Source: Bacteroidales bacterium UBA5371 (lineage in GTDB: Bacteria > Bacteroidota > Bacteroidia > Bacteroidales > P3). Taken from it: a DNA stretch of 56,812 nt. The DNA lies in assembly GCA_002407855.1 (NCBI GenBank), contig DHPF01000008.1, positions 139,955-196,766 of the forward strand, given 5' to 3'. This document shows, piece by piece, positions 24,239 through 33,246 of the stretch. The notes beneath the pieces were generated by a model. The model had not been told where the DNA came from. It ran no database searches and saw only the letters and a program-made list of their open reading frames with translations. Each line of letters begins with the position of its first letter. Positions within the stretch are counted from its first letter, which is position 1. The position numbers and the translations under genes are program-made.

Positions 24239-25972
24239 TTATTCTGCACAAACCTGACACTCACTTACAATCTTGTATTTTGCAATGGCGGCTTCTTCAA
24301 AGTTCATTATAAATGATGCTGCCTCTTCAACCTTTGATTGTCCCATACGTATCATTAACTCTGCTGAATTAGAAAATATTGGGTTCTTATTAGCATCGAT
24401 AACTAATAGGTGTCCCATAATTAAGTATCCGCACATTTCAACCAATCGTCTTGAATTAAAATCAACAAATTCTGATGTTGAACCAAAACTATTTGCTCTT
24501 TCAAGTGCTTGTTCAAAGCGTTCTCGCATAGAAACTAATACTTTCTTCATTGTAGAAAATTCTGGTTTGGCTTCTTTTGCTTCGTATTCTTTAATTAGGT
24601 TGATGTATCCTCCGTTGATTACTCCTCTGATTGCTGCAACCACTTGCAATTGTGATGTTCCTTCGTAAATAGTTAAAATACGTGCATCTCTATACATTCT
24701 TTCAACTGCATAGTCTTTCATAAATCCACTTCCTCCGTGAACCTGTATCGCATCGTAGGTTATTTGGTTAGCATATTCGGATGAGAATAGTTTTAACATC
24801 GGTGTTAGTATATCAGCAAGTTTCTGATATTGTTTTAGTTTTTGCTTTTCTTCTGGAAGAATTGAAGAATACTTTGCTTTATCTTCAATTGCTTTGTAGA
24901 TATCTATACTGCGAGCTGTTTCGTATAATAGGCTACGAATTGCATCTGTTTTGGCTCTCATATTAGCAAGCATTTCATACACTCCTGCAAAGTTCATAAT
25001 TGGTTTGCCAAATTGTTCTCTTTCTTGTGCGTATTTATAGGCTTCTCTGTATGCTGCTTCGGATAGTCCTACTGATTGAGCTCCAACTCCAAGTCGTGCT
25101 CCATTCATAAGGGACATAACATATTTTATTAGTCCAAGCTTTCTATCTCCAACCAATTGGGCGGGTGCGTTATTAAACACCAATTCTCCTGTTGGGGAGC
25201 CTTTGATACCCATCTTGTTTTCAATACGGCGAATGGTTACAGCCTTGTGTTTTCTGTCGTAAACAAAGTAGGAGAGACCTCTACCATCGTTTGTGCCTTC
25301 TTCCGAACGAGCCAAAACGAGCTTTATATCTGCGTCTCCATTAGTAATAAAACGTTTCACTCCATTCAATCGCCAACAATTTGATTTTTCGTCCCAAGTA
25401 GCTTTCAATTGTACCGCTTGTAGGTCAGAACCAGCATCTGGTTCAGTCAAGTCCATAGAGCAAGTAAAACCTTGATTTATTTTTGGTAAGAATTCATCTT
25501 TTATTTCTTTTGATGCGTATTCGTAAATGGTTTCTGCACAGTCTTGCAAGCCCCAAATGTTAGCAAATCCACAATCTCCACGAGAAACTATTTCAGCAGC
25601 CATAACATAAGGTACATAGGAGAAGTTTAGTCCACCAAACTCTCTTGGAAGACTCATCCCATAAAGCCCTGCATCACGTAAGGCTTCGTGGTTTTGTTGA
25701 GTTCCTTTTGCATAAACGACTTCATTATTTACAATCTTTGGTCCTTCTTGGTCTACACTCTCTGCGTTTGGAGCGAGAATATTTCCTGTTATTTCTCCAA
25801 CAATCTCCATTACTTTTTCGTAATTATCAAGTGCATCTTCATAATCCTTTGGAGCATCGTCAAACTTTCCGTAATCGGCATAATTGCGTTCCTTCAATTG
25901 AATAATCTCTTTCATCATCTCATGAGAAAGATGGAACTTTAAACTTTCGTTATCATTAAAAAAATTAGCCAT
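24239..25972 (-). CDS. Acyl-CoA dehydrogenase, long form
   Basis: A flavoenzyme that oxidises an acyl-CoA to the enoyl-CoA and passes electrons to ETF. The protein of 577 residues is about 200 longer than classical enzymes, with extra residues between the core and the end. FAD and substrate motifs are MDLTEPDAGSDL and ITNGDADIK; the catalytic base is Glu437 in RILTIYEGTSQ; QVHGGSGFMKDY is also conserved. It is the third gene of etfB-etfA-acd, 21 bp after etfA. In Bacteroidales this trio is linked to fermentative or respiratory acyl-CoA use; the chain length is unknown. Confidence 0.92.
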   Translation of the reverse strand: MANFFNDNESLKFHLSHEMMKEIIQLKERNYADYGKFDDAPKDYEDALDNYEKVMEIVGEITGNILAPNAESVDQEGPKIVNNEVVYAKGTQQNHEALRDAGLYGMSLPREFGGLNFSYVPYVMAAEIVSRGDCGFANIWGLQDCAETIYEYASKEIKDEFLPKINQGFTCSMDLTEPDAGSDLQAVQLKATWDEKSNCWRLNGVKRFITNGDADIKLVLARSEEGTNDGRGLSYFVYDRKHKAVTIRRIENKMGIKGSPTGELVFNNAPAQLVGDRKLGLIKYVMSLMNGARLGVGAQSVGLSEAAYREAYKYAQEREQFGKPIMNFAGVYEMLANMRAKTDAIRSLLYETARSIDIYKAIEDKAKYSSILPEEKQKLKQYQKLADILTPMLKLFSSEYANQITYDAIQVHGGSGFMKDYAVERMYRDARILTIYEGTSQLQVVAAIRGVINGGYINLIKEYEAKEAKPEFSTMKKVLVSMRERFEQALERANSFGSTSEFVDFNSRRLVEMCGYLIMGHLLVIDANKNPIFSNSAELMIRMGQSKVEEAASFIMNFEEAAIAKYKIVSECQVCAE

Positions 25973-25993
25973 ATTATTAATCTTTTTTTATCA

Positions 25994-27016
25994 TTATTTT
26001 GTATTAGCCTTGTAATATTTTATCATCTTTGGTAAGACTTCCATAACATCTCCAATAATAGTATAGTCTGCTATTGCGTTGATTGGAGCTTTTGGGTCGG
26101 TATTAATAGAGATTATCTTAGAGCTTTCTTGCATTCCTGCTCTGTGCTGAACTGCTCCCGAAACTCCGCAAGCAATATAGAGCTTTGGACGTACGGTAAC
26201 TCCTGTTTGTCCAATTTGTCTCTCGTGTTCACTCATTCCCGCATCAACAGCTGCACGGGTTGCTCCAACTTCTCCTTGGATAACGTCAGCCAATTCGTGT
26301 ATTAGACGGAAATTATCCTTTGAACCCATTCCATAGCCTCCACAAACAATGATTTGAGCTCCCTTAATGTTTATTTTCTGTTGCTCAATATGACGTTGAA
26401 GAACCTTAATGCAGAAATCATCATTTTTAATATAATCTTCAACCTTTAAGAAATTAATAACTCCCTTATGAGAATTGTTAAATATTTCTTTCTTCATAAC
26501 GCCCTCACGTACTGTTGCCATTTGAGGACGATTGTCTGGGTTAATAATGGTTGCAATTATATTTCCACCAAAAGCCGGACGAATTTGATATAAAATATTC
26601 TTATATTCTTTTTGTGTTTTGTTTTCAGTGTGGTCGCCAATCTCCAAAGAGGTACAATCAGCAGTTAAGCCTGTACGAAGATATGAAGCAATACGAGGAG
26701 CTAAATCCCTTCCAACAGAGGTTGCTCCAAAGAGGGCTATCTCAGGTTTTTTTTCTTGAAATAACTTAGTTACTATTGAGAAATGTGGAAGAGTTTGATA
26801 TGGGAACAAACGACTATCCTTTGCATAGTTGATAATATCAACACCATAAGGATAGAGCATAGCTTCAATATCTTTTATCTCATCGCCACAAACAATAGCT
26901 TCCAATTTAACTCCAAGTTCATTAGCAAGTTTCTTTCCTTTTGAAACAAGCTCTAAGCTTACATCGGCAATTGTCTTTTCCTCTGTAATCTCACAATATA
27001 CAAATACATTATTCAT
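25994..27016 (-). CDS. etfA: Electron transfer flavoprotein alpha subunit
   Basis: Binds FAD and, with EtfB, carries electrons between acyl-CoA dehydrogenase and a membrane or soluble acceptor. The protein of 340 residues has an N-terminal domain with LFGATSVGRDLAPRIASYLRTGLTADCTSL and a C-terminal FAD domain with VCGGYGMGSKDNF, GATRAAVDAG, QIGQTGVTVRPKLYIACGVSGAVQHRAGM and INTDPKAPI. All typical motifs are present. It lies between etfB (32 bp) and the dehydrogenase gene. Confidence 0.96.
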   Translation of the reverse strand: MNNVFVYCEITEEKTIADVSLELVSKGKKLANELGVKLEAIVCGDEIKDIEAMLYPYGVDIINYAKDSRLFPYQTLPHFSIVTKLFQEKKPEIALFGATSVGRDLAPRIASYLRTGLTADCTSLEIGDHTENKTQKEYKNILYQIRPAFGGNIIATIINPDNRPQMATVREGVMKKEIFNNSHKGVINFLKVEDYIKNDDFCIKVLQRHIEQQKINIKGAQIIVCGGYGMGSKDNFRLIHELADVIQGEVGATRAAVDAGMSEHERQIGQTGVTVRPKLYIACGVSGAVQHRAGMQESSKIISINTDPKAPINAIADYTIIGDVMEVLPKMIKYYKANTK

Positions 27017-27048
27017 TGTCTTTATTTCCTTTCTTGTTTATAAAAGAA

Positions 27049-27921
27049 TTAACCTATTATATGAGAAGAAATAAGCTCTTTCATCAAGCTATTCATATCT
27101 TCATCATTAGGAGTTATAACCTTACTTTCTTTTTGTGTTAATACTACGTTTTCTATTTTCTTTACTTTTGTAGGAGAGCCTGTAAGTCCTAAGCGAGAAT
27201 CTTCTGCCATAATATCAGCAGCAGACCATTCCTCAATTTTCAAGTATGGCTTTTCGTTCCAAAGGCTTGAATAATCTTGCCCCAGCTCCTGTAATTCAGA
27301 ATTACTCTTTGCTAATTTATACTTCATTAAGCGTTTTGCATGGCGAGAGCGACATTCTTTTGCAGAGCCATGAACAGTAATCAAACAAGGATAAGTGCTT
27401 TCAACCACTTCAACACCTCTTTCCAATCGGCGTTTGATTTGAATTTTCTTATCATCAACCTTAATTACCTCTTCGGCATAAGTAATTTGAGGACATTCAA
27501 GTTTTTCTGCTGTTTGAGGACCAACCTGAGCGGTATCACCATCAATTGCTTGACGACCTGCAATAACCAAGTCAAACTTACCCATTTTCTTAATGGCTTG
27601 AGAAATTGTGTACGATGTTGCCAAAGTATCACTTCCCGCAACCTTACGGTCAGAAACCACAACCCCATTATCTGCTCCACGATACATAGCCTCACGAACT
27701 ATTTCGGCAGCACGAGAAGGTCCCATTGTGATAACGGAAATCGTTGCATCTTTAATATTATCTTTAATATGTAATGCCATTTCTAAGGCATTGAGGTCTT
27801 CTGGATTAAAAATAGCAGGCAAAGCGGCACGATTAACAGTGCCATCTTCCTTCATTGCATCTTTCCCAACATTTCTTGTATCGGGAACTTGCTTTGCTAA
27901 AACTATGATTTTAAAACTCAT
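27049..27921 (-). CDS. etfB: Electron transfer flavoprotein beta subunit
   Basis: Partner of EtfA; binds AMP or a second FAD. The protein of 290 residues starts with KIIVLAKQVPDT and contains ALEMALHIKD, VITMGPSRAAEIVREAMYRGAD, VIAGRQAIDGDTAQVGPQTAE and RRLERGVEVVE, which define the beta subunit. First gene of the operon, preceded by a -7 promoter element. The length, and presence of the second-site motif DGDTAQVG, leave open whether the complex is bifurcating. Confidence 0.96.
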   Translation of the reverse strand: MSFKIIVLAKQVPDTRNVGKDAMKEDGTVNRAALPAIFNPEDLNALEMALHIKDNIKDATISVITMGPSRAAEIVREAMYRGADNGVVVSDRKVAGSDTLATSYTISQAIKKMGKFDLVIAGRQAIDGDTAQVGPQTAEKLECPQITYAEEVIKVDDKKIQIKRRLERGVEVVESTYPCLITVHGSAKECRSRHAKRLMKYKLAKSNSELQELGQDYSSLWNEKPYLKIEEWSAADIMAEDSRLGLTGSPTKVKKIENVVLTQKESKVITPNDEDMNSLMKELISSHIIG

Positions 27922-27964
27922 TGTTGTTAAGTTAGTTAATAATTAAAACGAATTATACAAGTTG

Positions 27965-27972
27965 CAAAGATA
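27965..27972 (-). promoter_or_regulatory. -7 element for the etf operon
   Basis: TATCTTTG on the minus strand, 43 bases before the etfB start. Confidence 0.6.
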
Positions 27973-28211
27973 CAAAAAAAATAACATAAGGATAATTAAA
28001 ATAAAAATTTAATAGAAGTATTAATGCCTGATATTTATCTAATTCACTATAAATATGACATTTTGCTTCAAAAGGGTGGTATTGAACTAAACTGCTCTTA
28101 TACTTATTAAAATTATATACTATTAGGCTATTATTAGGGCGTAACGCTTCAGCTATCATTTGATAATGCTAAAAGAGTTAAAAACAAACTTCGTAATAAA
28201 TAATTAATTAC

Positions 28212-28219
28212 TATCTTTG
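28212..28219 (+). promoter_or_regulatory. Distal -7 element upstream of the AbiE pair
   Basis: TATCTTTG, about 160 bases before the AbiEi start and 50 bases before the inverted repeat. Confidence 0.4.
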
Positions 28220-28269
28220 ATGCGTGAAAACAAAAATATGTATTAATAAGTAATCCGTAAGATTATATT

Positions 28270-28291
28270 AATGAAAAATACATTTTTCATT
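28270..28291. promoter_or_regulatory. Candidate AbiEi operator: perfect inverted repeat
   Basis: AATGAAAAAT (28270-28279) and ATTTTTCATT (28282-28291) form a perfect 10-bp inverted repeat with a 2-bp centre. It lies between the two candidate promoters upstream of the antitoxin gene. AbiEi antitoxins are known to repress their own operon by binding inverted repeats, so this is a reasonable operator; no binding evidence exists here. Confidence 0.5.
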
Positions 28292-28342
28292 ATGAGAGGT
28301 GTTCTTATATGACAATTGAAGTGAAATATCCAAAAAAAGAAT

Positions 28343-28350
28343 TACTTTTG
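28343..28350 (+). promoter_or_regulatory. Proximal -7 element for the AbiE pair
   Basis: TACTTTTG, 29 bases before the AbiEi start codon. Confidence 0.6.
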
Positions 28351-28379
28351 TAGTTGATTTTTTTTTAATTTAATATAGT

Positions 28380-29147
28380 ATGAGTTTAGAAAATGCAAAT
28401 AAATTAAACCAATTGTTGCAAGGAGGTCAAGATGGTAAGTTATATTTTTCATCTTGGCTTAGAGAGAATGGATATTCTAATCAATTGATAAAAACATATA
28501 GAAATTCAGGATGGCTGACGATGCTATATAGAGGTGTAATGTATCGTACAGGTTCTAAATTAAGTGCATGGGGAGCATTATCAAGTTATAATGAGCAATT
28601 GAATAAAACATTTCACATAGCAGCACATTCTGCTTTAGAATTATCAGGTTATAATCATTATGTTCCAATGGGTAAGCCTATACTTATGGTACATCATAAT
28701 GCGAATGACCGTATTCCTATATGGATGAATACAGTGAGTTTTGACTATGAGATAAAATTGTTTTCTACTCAAATATTCTCAATAAGGCATATATATACTC
28801 ATATAAAAAATGATTTTCCATTATTAGTATCTTCTGCCGAACAAGCTTTTTTAGAATGCTTATTGTTAGCACCACAATATTATTCCTTAATGGATTTATA
28901 TTATATAATGGAACAATTAACAACTTTACGTTCAGATATTCTACAATCATTGTTAGAAAATTGTACAAATAATAAAGTAAAGAGATTATTTTTGTTTATG
29001 GCAGAAAAAGCAAATCATTATTGGTACGAGGAATTAAATTCATCAAAAATTGATATTGGAAAAGGAAAATATCAAATAGTTAAAGATGGAGTTTATCTTT
29101 CTAAATATAAAATAACAATATCCAAAGAACTTTATGATTATGAATGA
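28380..29147 (+). CDS. AbiEi-family antitoxin (type IV toxin-antitoxin)
   Basis: A protein of 255 residues predicted to neutralise the AbiEii nucleotidyltransferase and to repress the operon. The N-terminal part (SSWLRENGYSNQLIKTYRNSGWLTMLYRGVMYRTG) is a winged-helix like that of AbiEi, and the following ALSSYNEQL, TFHIAAHSALELSGYNHYVPMGKPI segment is the family core that reads HxAxxSALxLxG. No signal peptide or membrane helix. It overlaps the toxin gene by 14 bp, the usual coupled arrangement. Codon use is A+T-rich like the surroundings, so transfer is suggested by gene type and not composition. Confidence 0.82.
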   Translation: MSLENANKLNQLLQGGQDGKLYFSSWLRENGYSNQLIKTYRNSGWLTMLYRGVMYRTGSKLSAWGALSSYNEQLNKTFHIAAHSALELSGYNHYVPMGKPILMVHHNANDRIPIWMNTVSFDYEIKLFSTQIFSIRHIYTHIKNDFPLLVSSAEQAFLECLLLAPQYYSLMDLYYIMEQLTTLRSDILQSLLENCTNNKVKRLFLFMAEKANHYWYEELNSSKIDIGKGKYQIVKDGVYLSKYKITISKELYDYE

Positions 29148-30060
29148 GGGATATAAAAAACAAGTTGGATTACTTATTAGGATAATTCCATTATTATATA
29201 GGATTAAAAAATTCGCCATTCATGGAGGAACAGCTATTAATTTGTTCGTTAGCAATATGCCTCGTTATTCTGTAGATATAGATGTTACATATACTCTTAT
29301 TGAAGATAGAGAAAAAAGCTTTTTCGAAATTAATTGTCTTTTGTTATCACTTAAAATTCAAATAGAGCGAGCTATTCCAAATATTAAAGTTATTCATAAA
29401 CCTGAGATTTTGAAACTTCAATGCACTTTAGATGGAGCCACTGTGAAAATAGAAGTTAATGGAACAAAAAGAGGCATTATTGACAATATTGAGGTGCGAG
29501 AGTTATGCGAGAAAGCACAATTTGAATTTAATACTAATTGTAAAGCTAATATTGTGTCAATTTCACAGTTATATGGTGGTAAAATTGCTGCTGCTCTTTC
29601 TCGTCAGCATCCCAGAGATTTGTTTGATTTTAAGTATATGGAAATTGATAGTTTTATATCTATTAAGAATGGATTAATGCTTAGTCTATTAGGAAGTGAT
29701 AAACCAATTATAGAATCTTTAAATCCAAATAGAACAGACCAGAAACAAGCACTAGAAAATCAATTTAAAGGAATGACTAATATAGAGTTTACTTACGAAG
29801 ATTTTGAAGAAACAAGAGAAGACTTGATAAATAAAATTCAATCAATCTTTAAAGATTATGATAAGGAATTTATTCTTTCTTTTGAGAGAGGGGAACCTGA
29901 TTGGTCAAAATGTTGTGCTGGTGATATTAGTAATTATCCATCGGTAAAATGGAAGCTACAAAATATTTTGAACTTAAAATCATCCAATATTGATAAGTAC
30001 AATGAAGGGGTAGAGAAACTACAGGATTATTTTTCTAAAAGATATTCTATTCCAAAATAA
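29134..30060 (+). CDS. AbiEii-family nucleotidyltransferase toxin
   Basis: A protein of 308 residues of the AbiEii/AbiGii (DUF1814) nucleotidyltransferase family. Motif I reads HGGTAINLF (Gly31, Gly32, Thr33) with the metal-binding pair Asp48 and Asp50 in VDIDVTY; a later LYGGKIAAALSRQHPRDLFDF carries the conserved Lys150 and Arg161-Asp162/Asp165. In related systems the toxin blocks growth, some members by modifying tRNA, and gives phage resistance. Both 29134 and 29140 could be the start; either overlaps the antitoxin gene. With the antitoxin gene it forms a complete type IV module. Confidence 0.88.
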   Translation: MIMNEGYKKQVGLLIRIIPLLYRIKKFAIHGGTAINLFVSNMPRYSVDIDVTYTLIEDREKSFFEINCLLLSLKIQIERAIPNIKVIHKPEILKLQCTLDGATVKIEVNGTKRGIIDNIEVRELCEKAQFEFNTNCKANIVSISQLYGGKIAAALSRQHPRDLFDFKYMEIDSFISIKNGLMLSLLGSDKPIIESLNPNRTDQKQALENQFKGMTNIEFTYEDFEETREDLINKIQSIFKDYDKEFILSFERGEPDWSKCCAGDISNYPSVKWKLQNILNLKSSNIDKYNEGVEKLQDYFSKRYSIPK

Positions 30061-30096
30061 ACTTCCCACAAGAATACATTACTCAAAATAAACTTG

Positions 30097-30104
30097 TACA
30101 TTTG
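30097..30104 (+). promoter_or_regulatory. -7 element upstream of the small ORF at 30124
   Basis: TACATTTG, 19 bases before the ATG at 30124. It supports a separate transcript starting here. Confidence 0.45.
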
Positions 30105-30123
30105 TCAGCAAATAAAGTAAATA

Positions 30124-30231
30124 ATGAATAAATATAGGATTACTTATCGGTTTACCGTTTGCACAGCAAGACATACTAATAATAAAGCAGTGCGTTATGA
30201 CATCCGCACGACAAAAAAAAGAGATAATTAA
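30124..30231 (+). CDS. Possible small basic protein coupled to the next gene
   Basis: An ORF of 35 residues (MNKYRITYRFTVCTARHTNN and a basic tail RYDIRTTKKRDN). Its stop codon overlaps the next start as TAATG, and a -7 element lies 19 bases upstream. These two signs support translation, possibly as a leader peptide for the secreted protein that follows. It has no signal sequence and no recognised family. It could also be a chance ORF or the remnant of a longer gene. Confidence 0.4.
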   Translation: MNKYRITYRFTVCTARHTNNKAVRYDIRTTKKRDN

Positions 30232-30881
30232 TGATAAATAAAACAGCTATAAGCACATTTATCCTACTGCTTCTAGTAGGTTCATTGTTTGCACAAAAAT
30301 ATTCAAGAAATGTAACGTATAGAAAGCCAACACTAACAGAGTTTATTTATTGGAGGTCTATTTATACAGAAAATATTGATAACAAAGGAAAGGTGCATAC
30401 TTCTCTTATTGAAAAATTGTTGGGATTCAATAGTTATCAAGATGACTTTGTGTTAAAAGATAGTATTAAAATGCAATTTAAGGTTCTTGGAATAGAGAGA
30501 ATAAATAATTTCTACTCTCTGTCAAATAATAAAATTACAAAAGCAAAAGTCTATACCATATATTTATCTCCAATTGTAGATGGAGAAGTTCTAAAAAGAA
30601 AGTTTGATTATTTTGGTAAAGAATTTATAGAGAATGTATCATATAGGATATTGACTGTATGCAAAGAGACAAAAAGAAAACAAGAGATAATTAAAGAGGG
30701 GGATATTTATAACTTCTATCTATATACATTTTTTGATAAGGCATTACCTATACTATATAGCGGAAGTGTTTGTCCTGTATTCATAGATGGTACATGCAAT
30801 CTCAGTTATCCTATTGGGGAGATAGAAGACTTTTATATAACCCCTAATTTGAAAGGATTATATTATGAGGAAAGTGAATAG
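30231..30881 (+). CDS. Secreted protein of unknown function
   Basis: A protein of 216 residues with a signal peptide (MINKTAISTFILLLLVGSLFAQ, cleavage after about 22). The mature part is rich in Lys, Tyr and Ile with two cysteines near the end (SVCPVFIDGTCNL) that could form a disulfide. I recognise no domain. It begins at the overlapping stop of the 35-codon ORF and is followed by a family A repeat array. Its place beside the AbiE pair suggests an accessory gene. Confidence 0.55.
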   Translation: MINKTAISTFILLLLVGSLFAQKYSRNVTYRKPTLTEFIYWRSIYTENIDNKGKVHTSLIEKLLGFNSYQDDFVLKDSIKMQFKVLGIERINNFYSLSNNKITKAKVYTIYLSPIVDGEVLKRKFDYFGKEFIENVSYRILTVCKETKRKQEIIKEGDIYNFYLYTFFDKALPILYSGSVCPVFIDGTCNLSYPIGEIEDFYITPNLKGLYYEESE

Positions 30882-30938
30882 GATTGATAATTTATCATAT
30901 ATTTAGTTCTATTATTATAGAAGAGATATTCAGATGTA

Positions 30939-31044
30939 GTTCTAATGTAAAACTAAAACAAAGTTCTATTAAATTAAAACGAAGAGTTAGTAAATTAGAA
31001 TCAAAAGATAATTTTTTAAAATCAAGAGTTAGAGTATTGATAAG
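30939..31044 (+). repeat. 21-bp tandem array, family A, locus 2
   Basis: About five degenerate units; clear unit boundaries fall at 30961, 30982, 31003 and 31024. In the repeat frame it stays open and reads RVSKLES, KDNFLKS and then RVRVLIR, the same heptad pattern as other loci. It ends 6 bases before the YD-repeat gene. Confidence 0.8.
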
Positions 31045-31049
31045 AAAGA

Positions 31050-31946
31050 TTAGATTTTTCTTCCTTTAAATGTTGGGTTATCCCATTGAGGATATGAATT
31101 CTCGTCTTTATCTCCGTAGTAAACAATCTTTCTTGTGGAAATTTTAACCACTTTCCCATCTTCGTTATGTTCGGTTTGCTTTGTCCAATTATTGTTCTTG
31201 TCATATACATATACCCATGTCCACATATCTCTTAGCTCTCCCTTTGCGTTGTATTTGAATTCAATAATTTTATTCCCCTTAGAATCAACTTTATATTTCC
31301 TTTGCCATTCCACTTCTCCATTTGGCTTATAAGAAATTGACCTATACTCATCGCTCTGAGCAATATATTCAAATTCTGTTCTGCCACCCAACTCACCAGA
31401 AGGCAGATAATGTATAGATGTTGTCCTATTCCCTAAGCTATCGTATTGATATAAGTATCTTGTTCCTTGTTCTCCATTTGACTTAAAGGCGATATTTTCA
31501 ATATTATTATTATTTGAGTCGTATTTATACGTTGTTTTACTTACCACAACTCCACTCTCATAATATATATACTCTATTTTATTACCATTCTTATCATAAG
31601 TATAGGTTTCCATACTTTCAATGGCTCCTTTCTCATCAAATTGAACGGTTTGGGTTATTTCGTTCATTGAGATATATTGATAACGAAAGAAAAGGAATTT
31701 GGAACGATATAAAAATGCATCAATATTACCATTCTTATGAAACTTTGTAAATTCGTAGCTTCCTATTTCGTTTTGTCCAATCTTTGAATCGTAGTTCAGG
31801 TCTGCATAACTATATTCTTCAATATACTTTACTTGTCCATTAAGTTTTAATGTCTTTAAATCGGAATTCTTTTGTTTTTGTGCAAATGCTGAAAAGCCTA
31901 ATGTAAGTGCCAATAAAACAAGGATTAGTTTTTTAATTATATGCAT
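31050..31946 (-). CDS. Secreted YD-repeat-like protein
   Basis: A protein of 298 residues with a signal peptide ending near GFSAFAQ (about residue 22). The mature part is built of short repeats with the pattern YxYDxxGN followed by a strand (YTYDKNGNKIEYIYY, YKYDSNNNNIENI, YQYDSLGNRTTSI, VYVYDKNNNWTKQ). These are the YD repeats of RHS-type shells, here only about eight and without a toxin domain. It is probably a surface or periplasmic beta protein. It lies 29 bp after hutI on the same strand; the functional link is unclear. Confidence 0.72.
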   Translation of the reverse strand: MHIIKKLILVLLALTLGFSAFAQKQKNSDLKTLKLNGQVKYIEEYSYADLNYDSKIGQNEIGSYEFTKFHKNGNIDAFLYRSKFLFFRYQYISMNEITQTVQFDEKGAIESMETYTYDKNGNKIEYIYYESGVVVSKTTYKYDSNNNNIENIAFKSNGEQGTRYLYQYDSLGNRTTSIHYLPSGELGGRTEFEYIAQSDEYRSISYKPNGEVEWQRKYKVDSKGNKIIEFKYNAKGELRDMWTWVYVYDKNNNWTKQTEHNEDGKVVKISTRKIVYYGDKDENSYPQWDNPTFKGRKI

Positions 31947-31975
31947 TATGTTATGATTTAATAATAATTATTTTA

Positions 31976-33211
31976 TTAATATTCTTTCCCATTTAGAAAT
32001 ACTCTATCAACCTTATTTGTTCCATAATAATAAGGCATATATTCTAAGTTCGGAATTTCTTTGGTGATATAGAAATTTGCCTTTTTACCTCTTGCAATTG
32101 AGCCATGAGTTTGGCTTATTCCCATTGCATAGGCAGAGTTGATTGTTGTGGCGTTGAAAGCTTCTTGTGGTGTCATCCTGTAATTAACACATGCAAAACT
32201 AACTATTGTTTGCATATTGCCACTTGGGGATGAGCCAGGGTTGAAATCTGATGCCATTGCAATAGGTAGCCCTGCATCCATCATTGTTCTAACAGGCGAC
32301 AAACGCATATTTAAAAAGAAGGCTGCACCTGGTAATACTGTTGGCATAGTTTTAGAATTTAACAAACTATCTATTTCTTCCTTTCCAATAAATTCTAAAT
32401 GATCGCATGAGAGAGCATTATGCTTAACAGCAACTTGAACTCCTCCTGAGAAATCTAACTCATTGGCGTGAATCTTTGCAATCATTCCGTGTTTTATTCC
32501 CTGAGTTAATATCCTATCTGTTTCTTCTACCGTAAAGAAACCCTTATCGCAAAATACATCAATAAATTCTGCAAGATTATCTTTTGCAACCAGAGGTATC
32601 ATTTCATTAATAATTAAATCAACATAGTCTTTTTGTCTTCCTCTATACTCCATTGGTACAGCGTGAGCAGCTAAGAAATTAGCCTTAATTGTAAGTGGTG
32701 AGTTTTCTTTTAGTTTTTTGATAACCCTAAGCATTTTTAGTTCGCTTTGAGTGTCTAATCCATAACCCGATTTAATCTCTACTGCACCTGTTCCCATTCT
32801 TATAATTTCATCTAAGCGTTTTTGAGCATCCTCATAAAGTTCTTGTTCGGATGTTTCCCTAAGACGTTTGGCTGAATTTAAAATACCTCCTCCTCGTTTT
32901 GCTATTTCCTCGTAAGATAATCCTTTTATCTTGTCAATGTATTCAATTTCGCGGCTGCCTGAATAAACTAAATGTGTATGCGAATCGCAGAAAGATGGAA
33001 ATATTAACCTGTTTCCAACATCAATAACCTTATCACAATTATCCTCTTTTAAAGAACTCATAGTTCCAAAGTCCAATATCTTATCATCTTCTATGAGTAA
33101 GAAAGCATCTTTTATCGTTTGTAGGTTTGACATATCTTTTCCACAAACCATAAGTTTTGGATTGTCCTCAACCTGTATTAGTTCCTTTATATTTTTTAAT
33201 AAAGTCTTCAT
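31976..33211 (-). CDS. hutI: Imidazolonepropionase
   Basis: Third enzyme of histidine degradation: hydrolyses imidazolone propionate to N-formimino-glutamate. The protein of 411 residues is an amidohydrolase with the metal motif DSHTHLVY (His78, His80), the GGGILNS loop, EIKSGYGLD and ANFLAAHAVP, IHANELDFSGG and SDFNPGSSPSGNM. All match HutI. Neither hutU, hutH nor ftcD is nearby, so the pathway must be completed elsewhere. A -7 element lies 36 bases upstream. Confidence 0.95.
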   Translation of the reverse strand: MKTLLKNIKELIQVEDNPKLMVCGKDMSNLQTIKDAFLLIEDDKILDFGTMSSLKEDNCDKVIDVGNRLIFPSFCDSHTHLVYSGSREIEYIDKIKGLSYEEIAKRGGGILNSAKRLRETSEQELYEDAQKRLDEIIRMGTGAVEIKSGYGLDTQSELKMLRVIKKLKENSPLTIKANFLAAHAVPMEYRGRQKDYVDLIINEMIPLVAKDNLAEFIDVFCDKGFFTVEETDRILTQGIKHGMIAKIHANELDFSGGVQVAVKHNALSCDHLEFIGKEEIDSLLNSKTMPTVLPGAAFFLNMRLSPVRTMMDAGLPIAMASDFNPGSSPSGNMQTIVSFACVNYRMTPQEAFNATTINSAYAMGISQTHGSIARGKKANFYITKEIPNLEYMPYYYGTNKVDRVFLNGKEY

Positions 33212-33246
33212 ATTAATATATTGTTTTAAAATTCAAATATTAGCTG

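Larger units (their letters stand above)
27973..28379. other. Intergenic region upstream of the AbiE module
   Basis: About 400 A+T-rich bases between the etf promoter and the AbiEi start. It holds two candidate -7 elements facing right and a perfect inverted repeat, listed separately. The rest shows no coding features; a 68-codon open frame on the minus strand was rejected. Confidence 0.6.

Noticed and set aside
27953..28159. Minus-strand ORF of 68 residues upstream of etfB
   Set aside because: It overlaps the etf promoter element and shows no family or signal sequence.
28200..31050. Prophage or integrative element around the AbiE pair
   Set aside because: No integrase, relaxase, transposase, tRNA or flanking direct repeat was found.
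30884..31069. Protein of 61 residues downstream of the secreted unknown
   Set aside because: The open frame is produced by the family A repeat, which is open in this frame at other intergenic loci too; it has no other coding sign.
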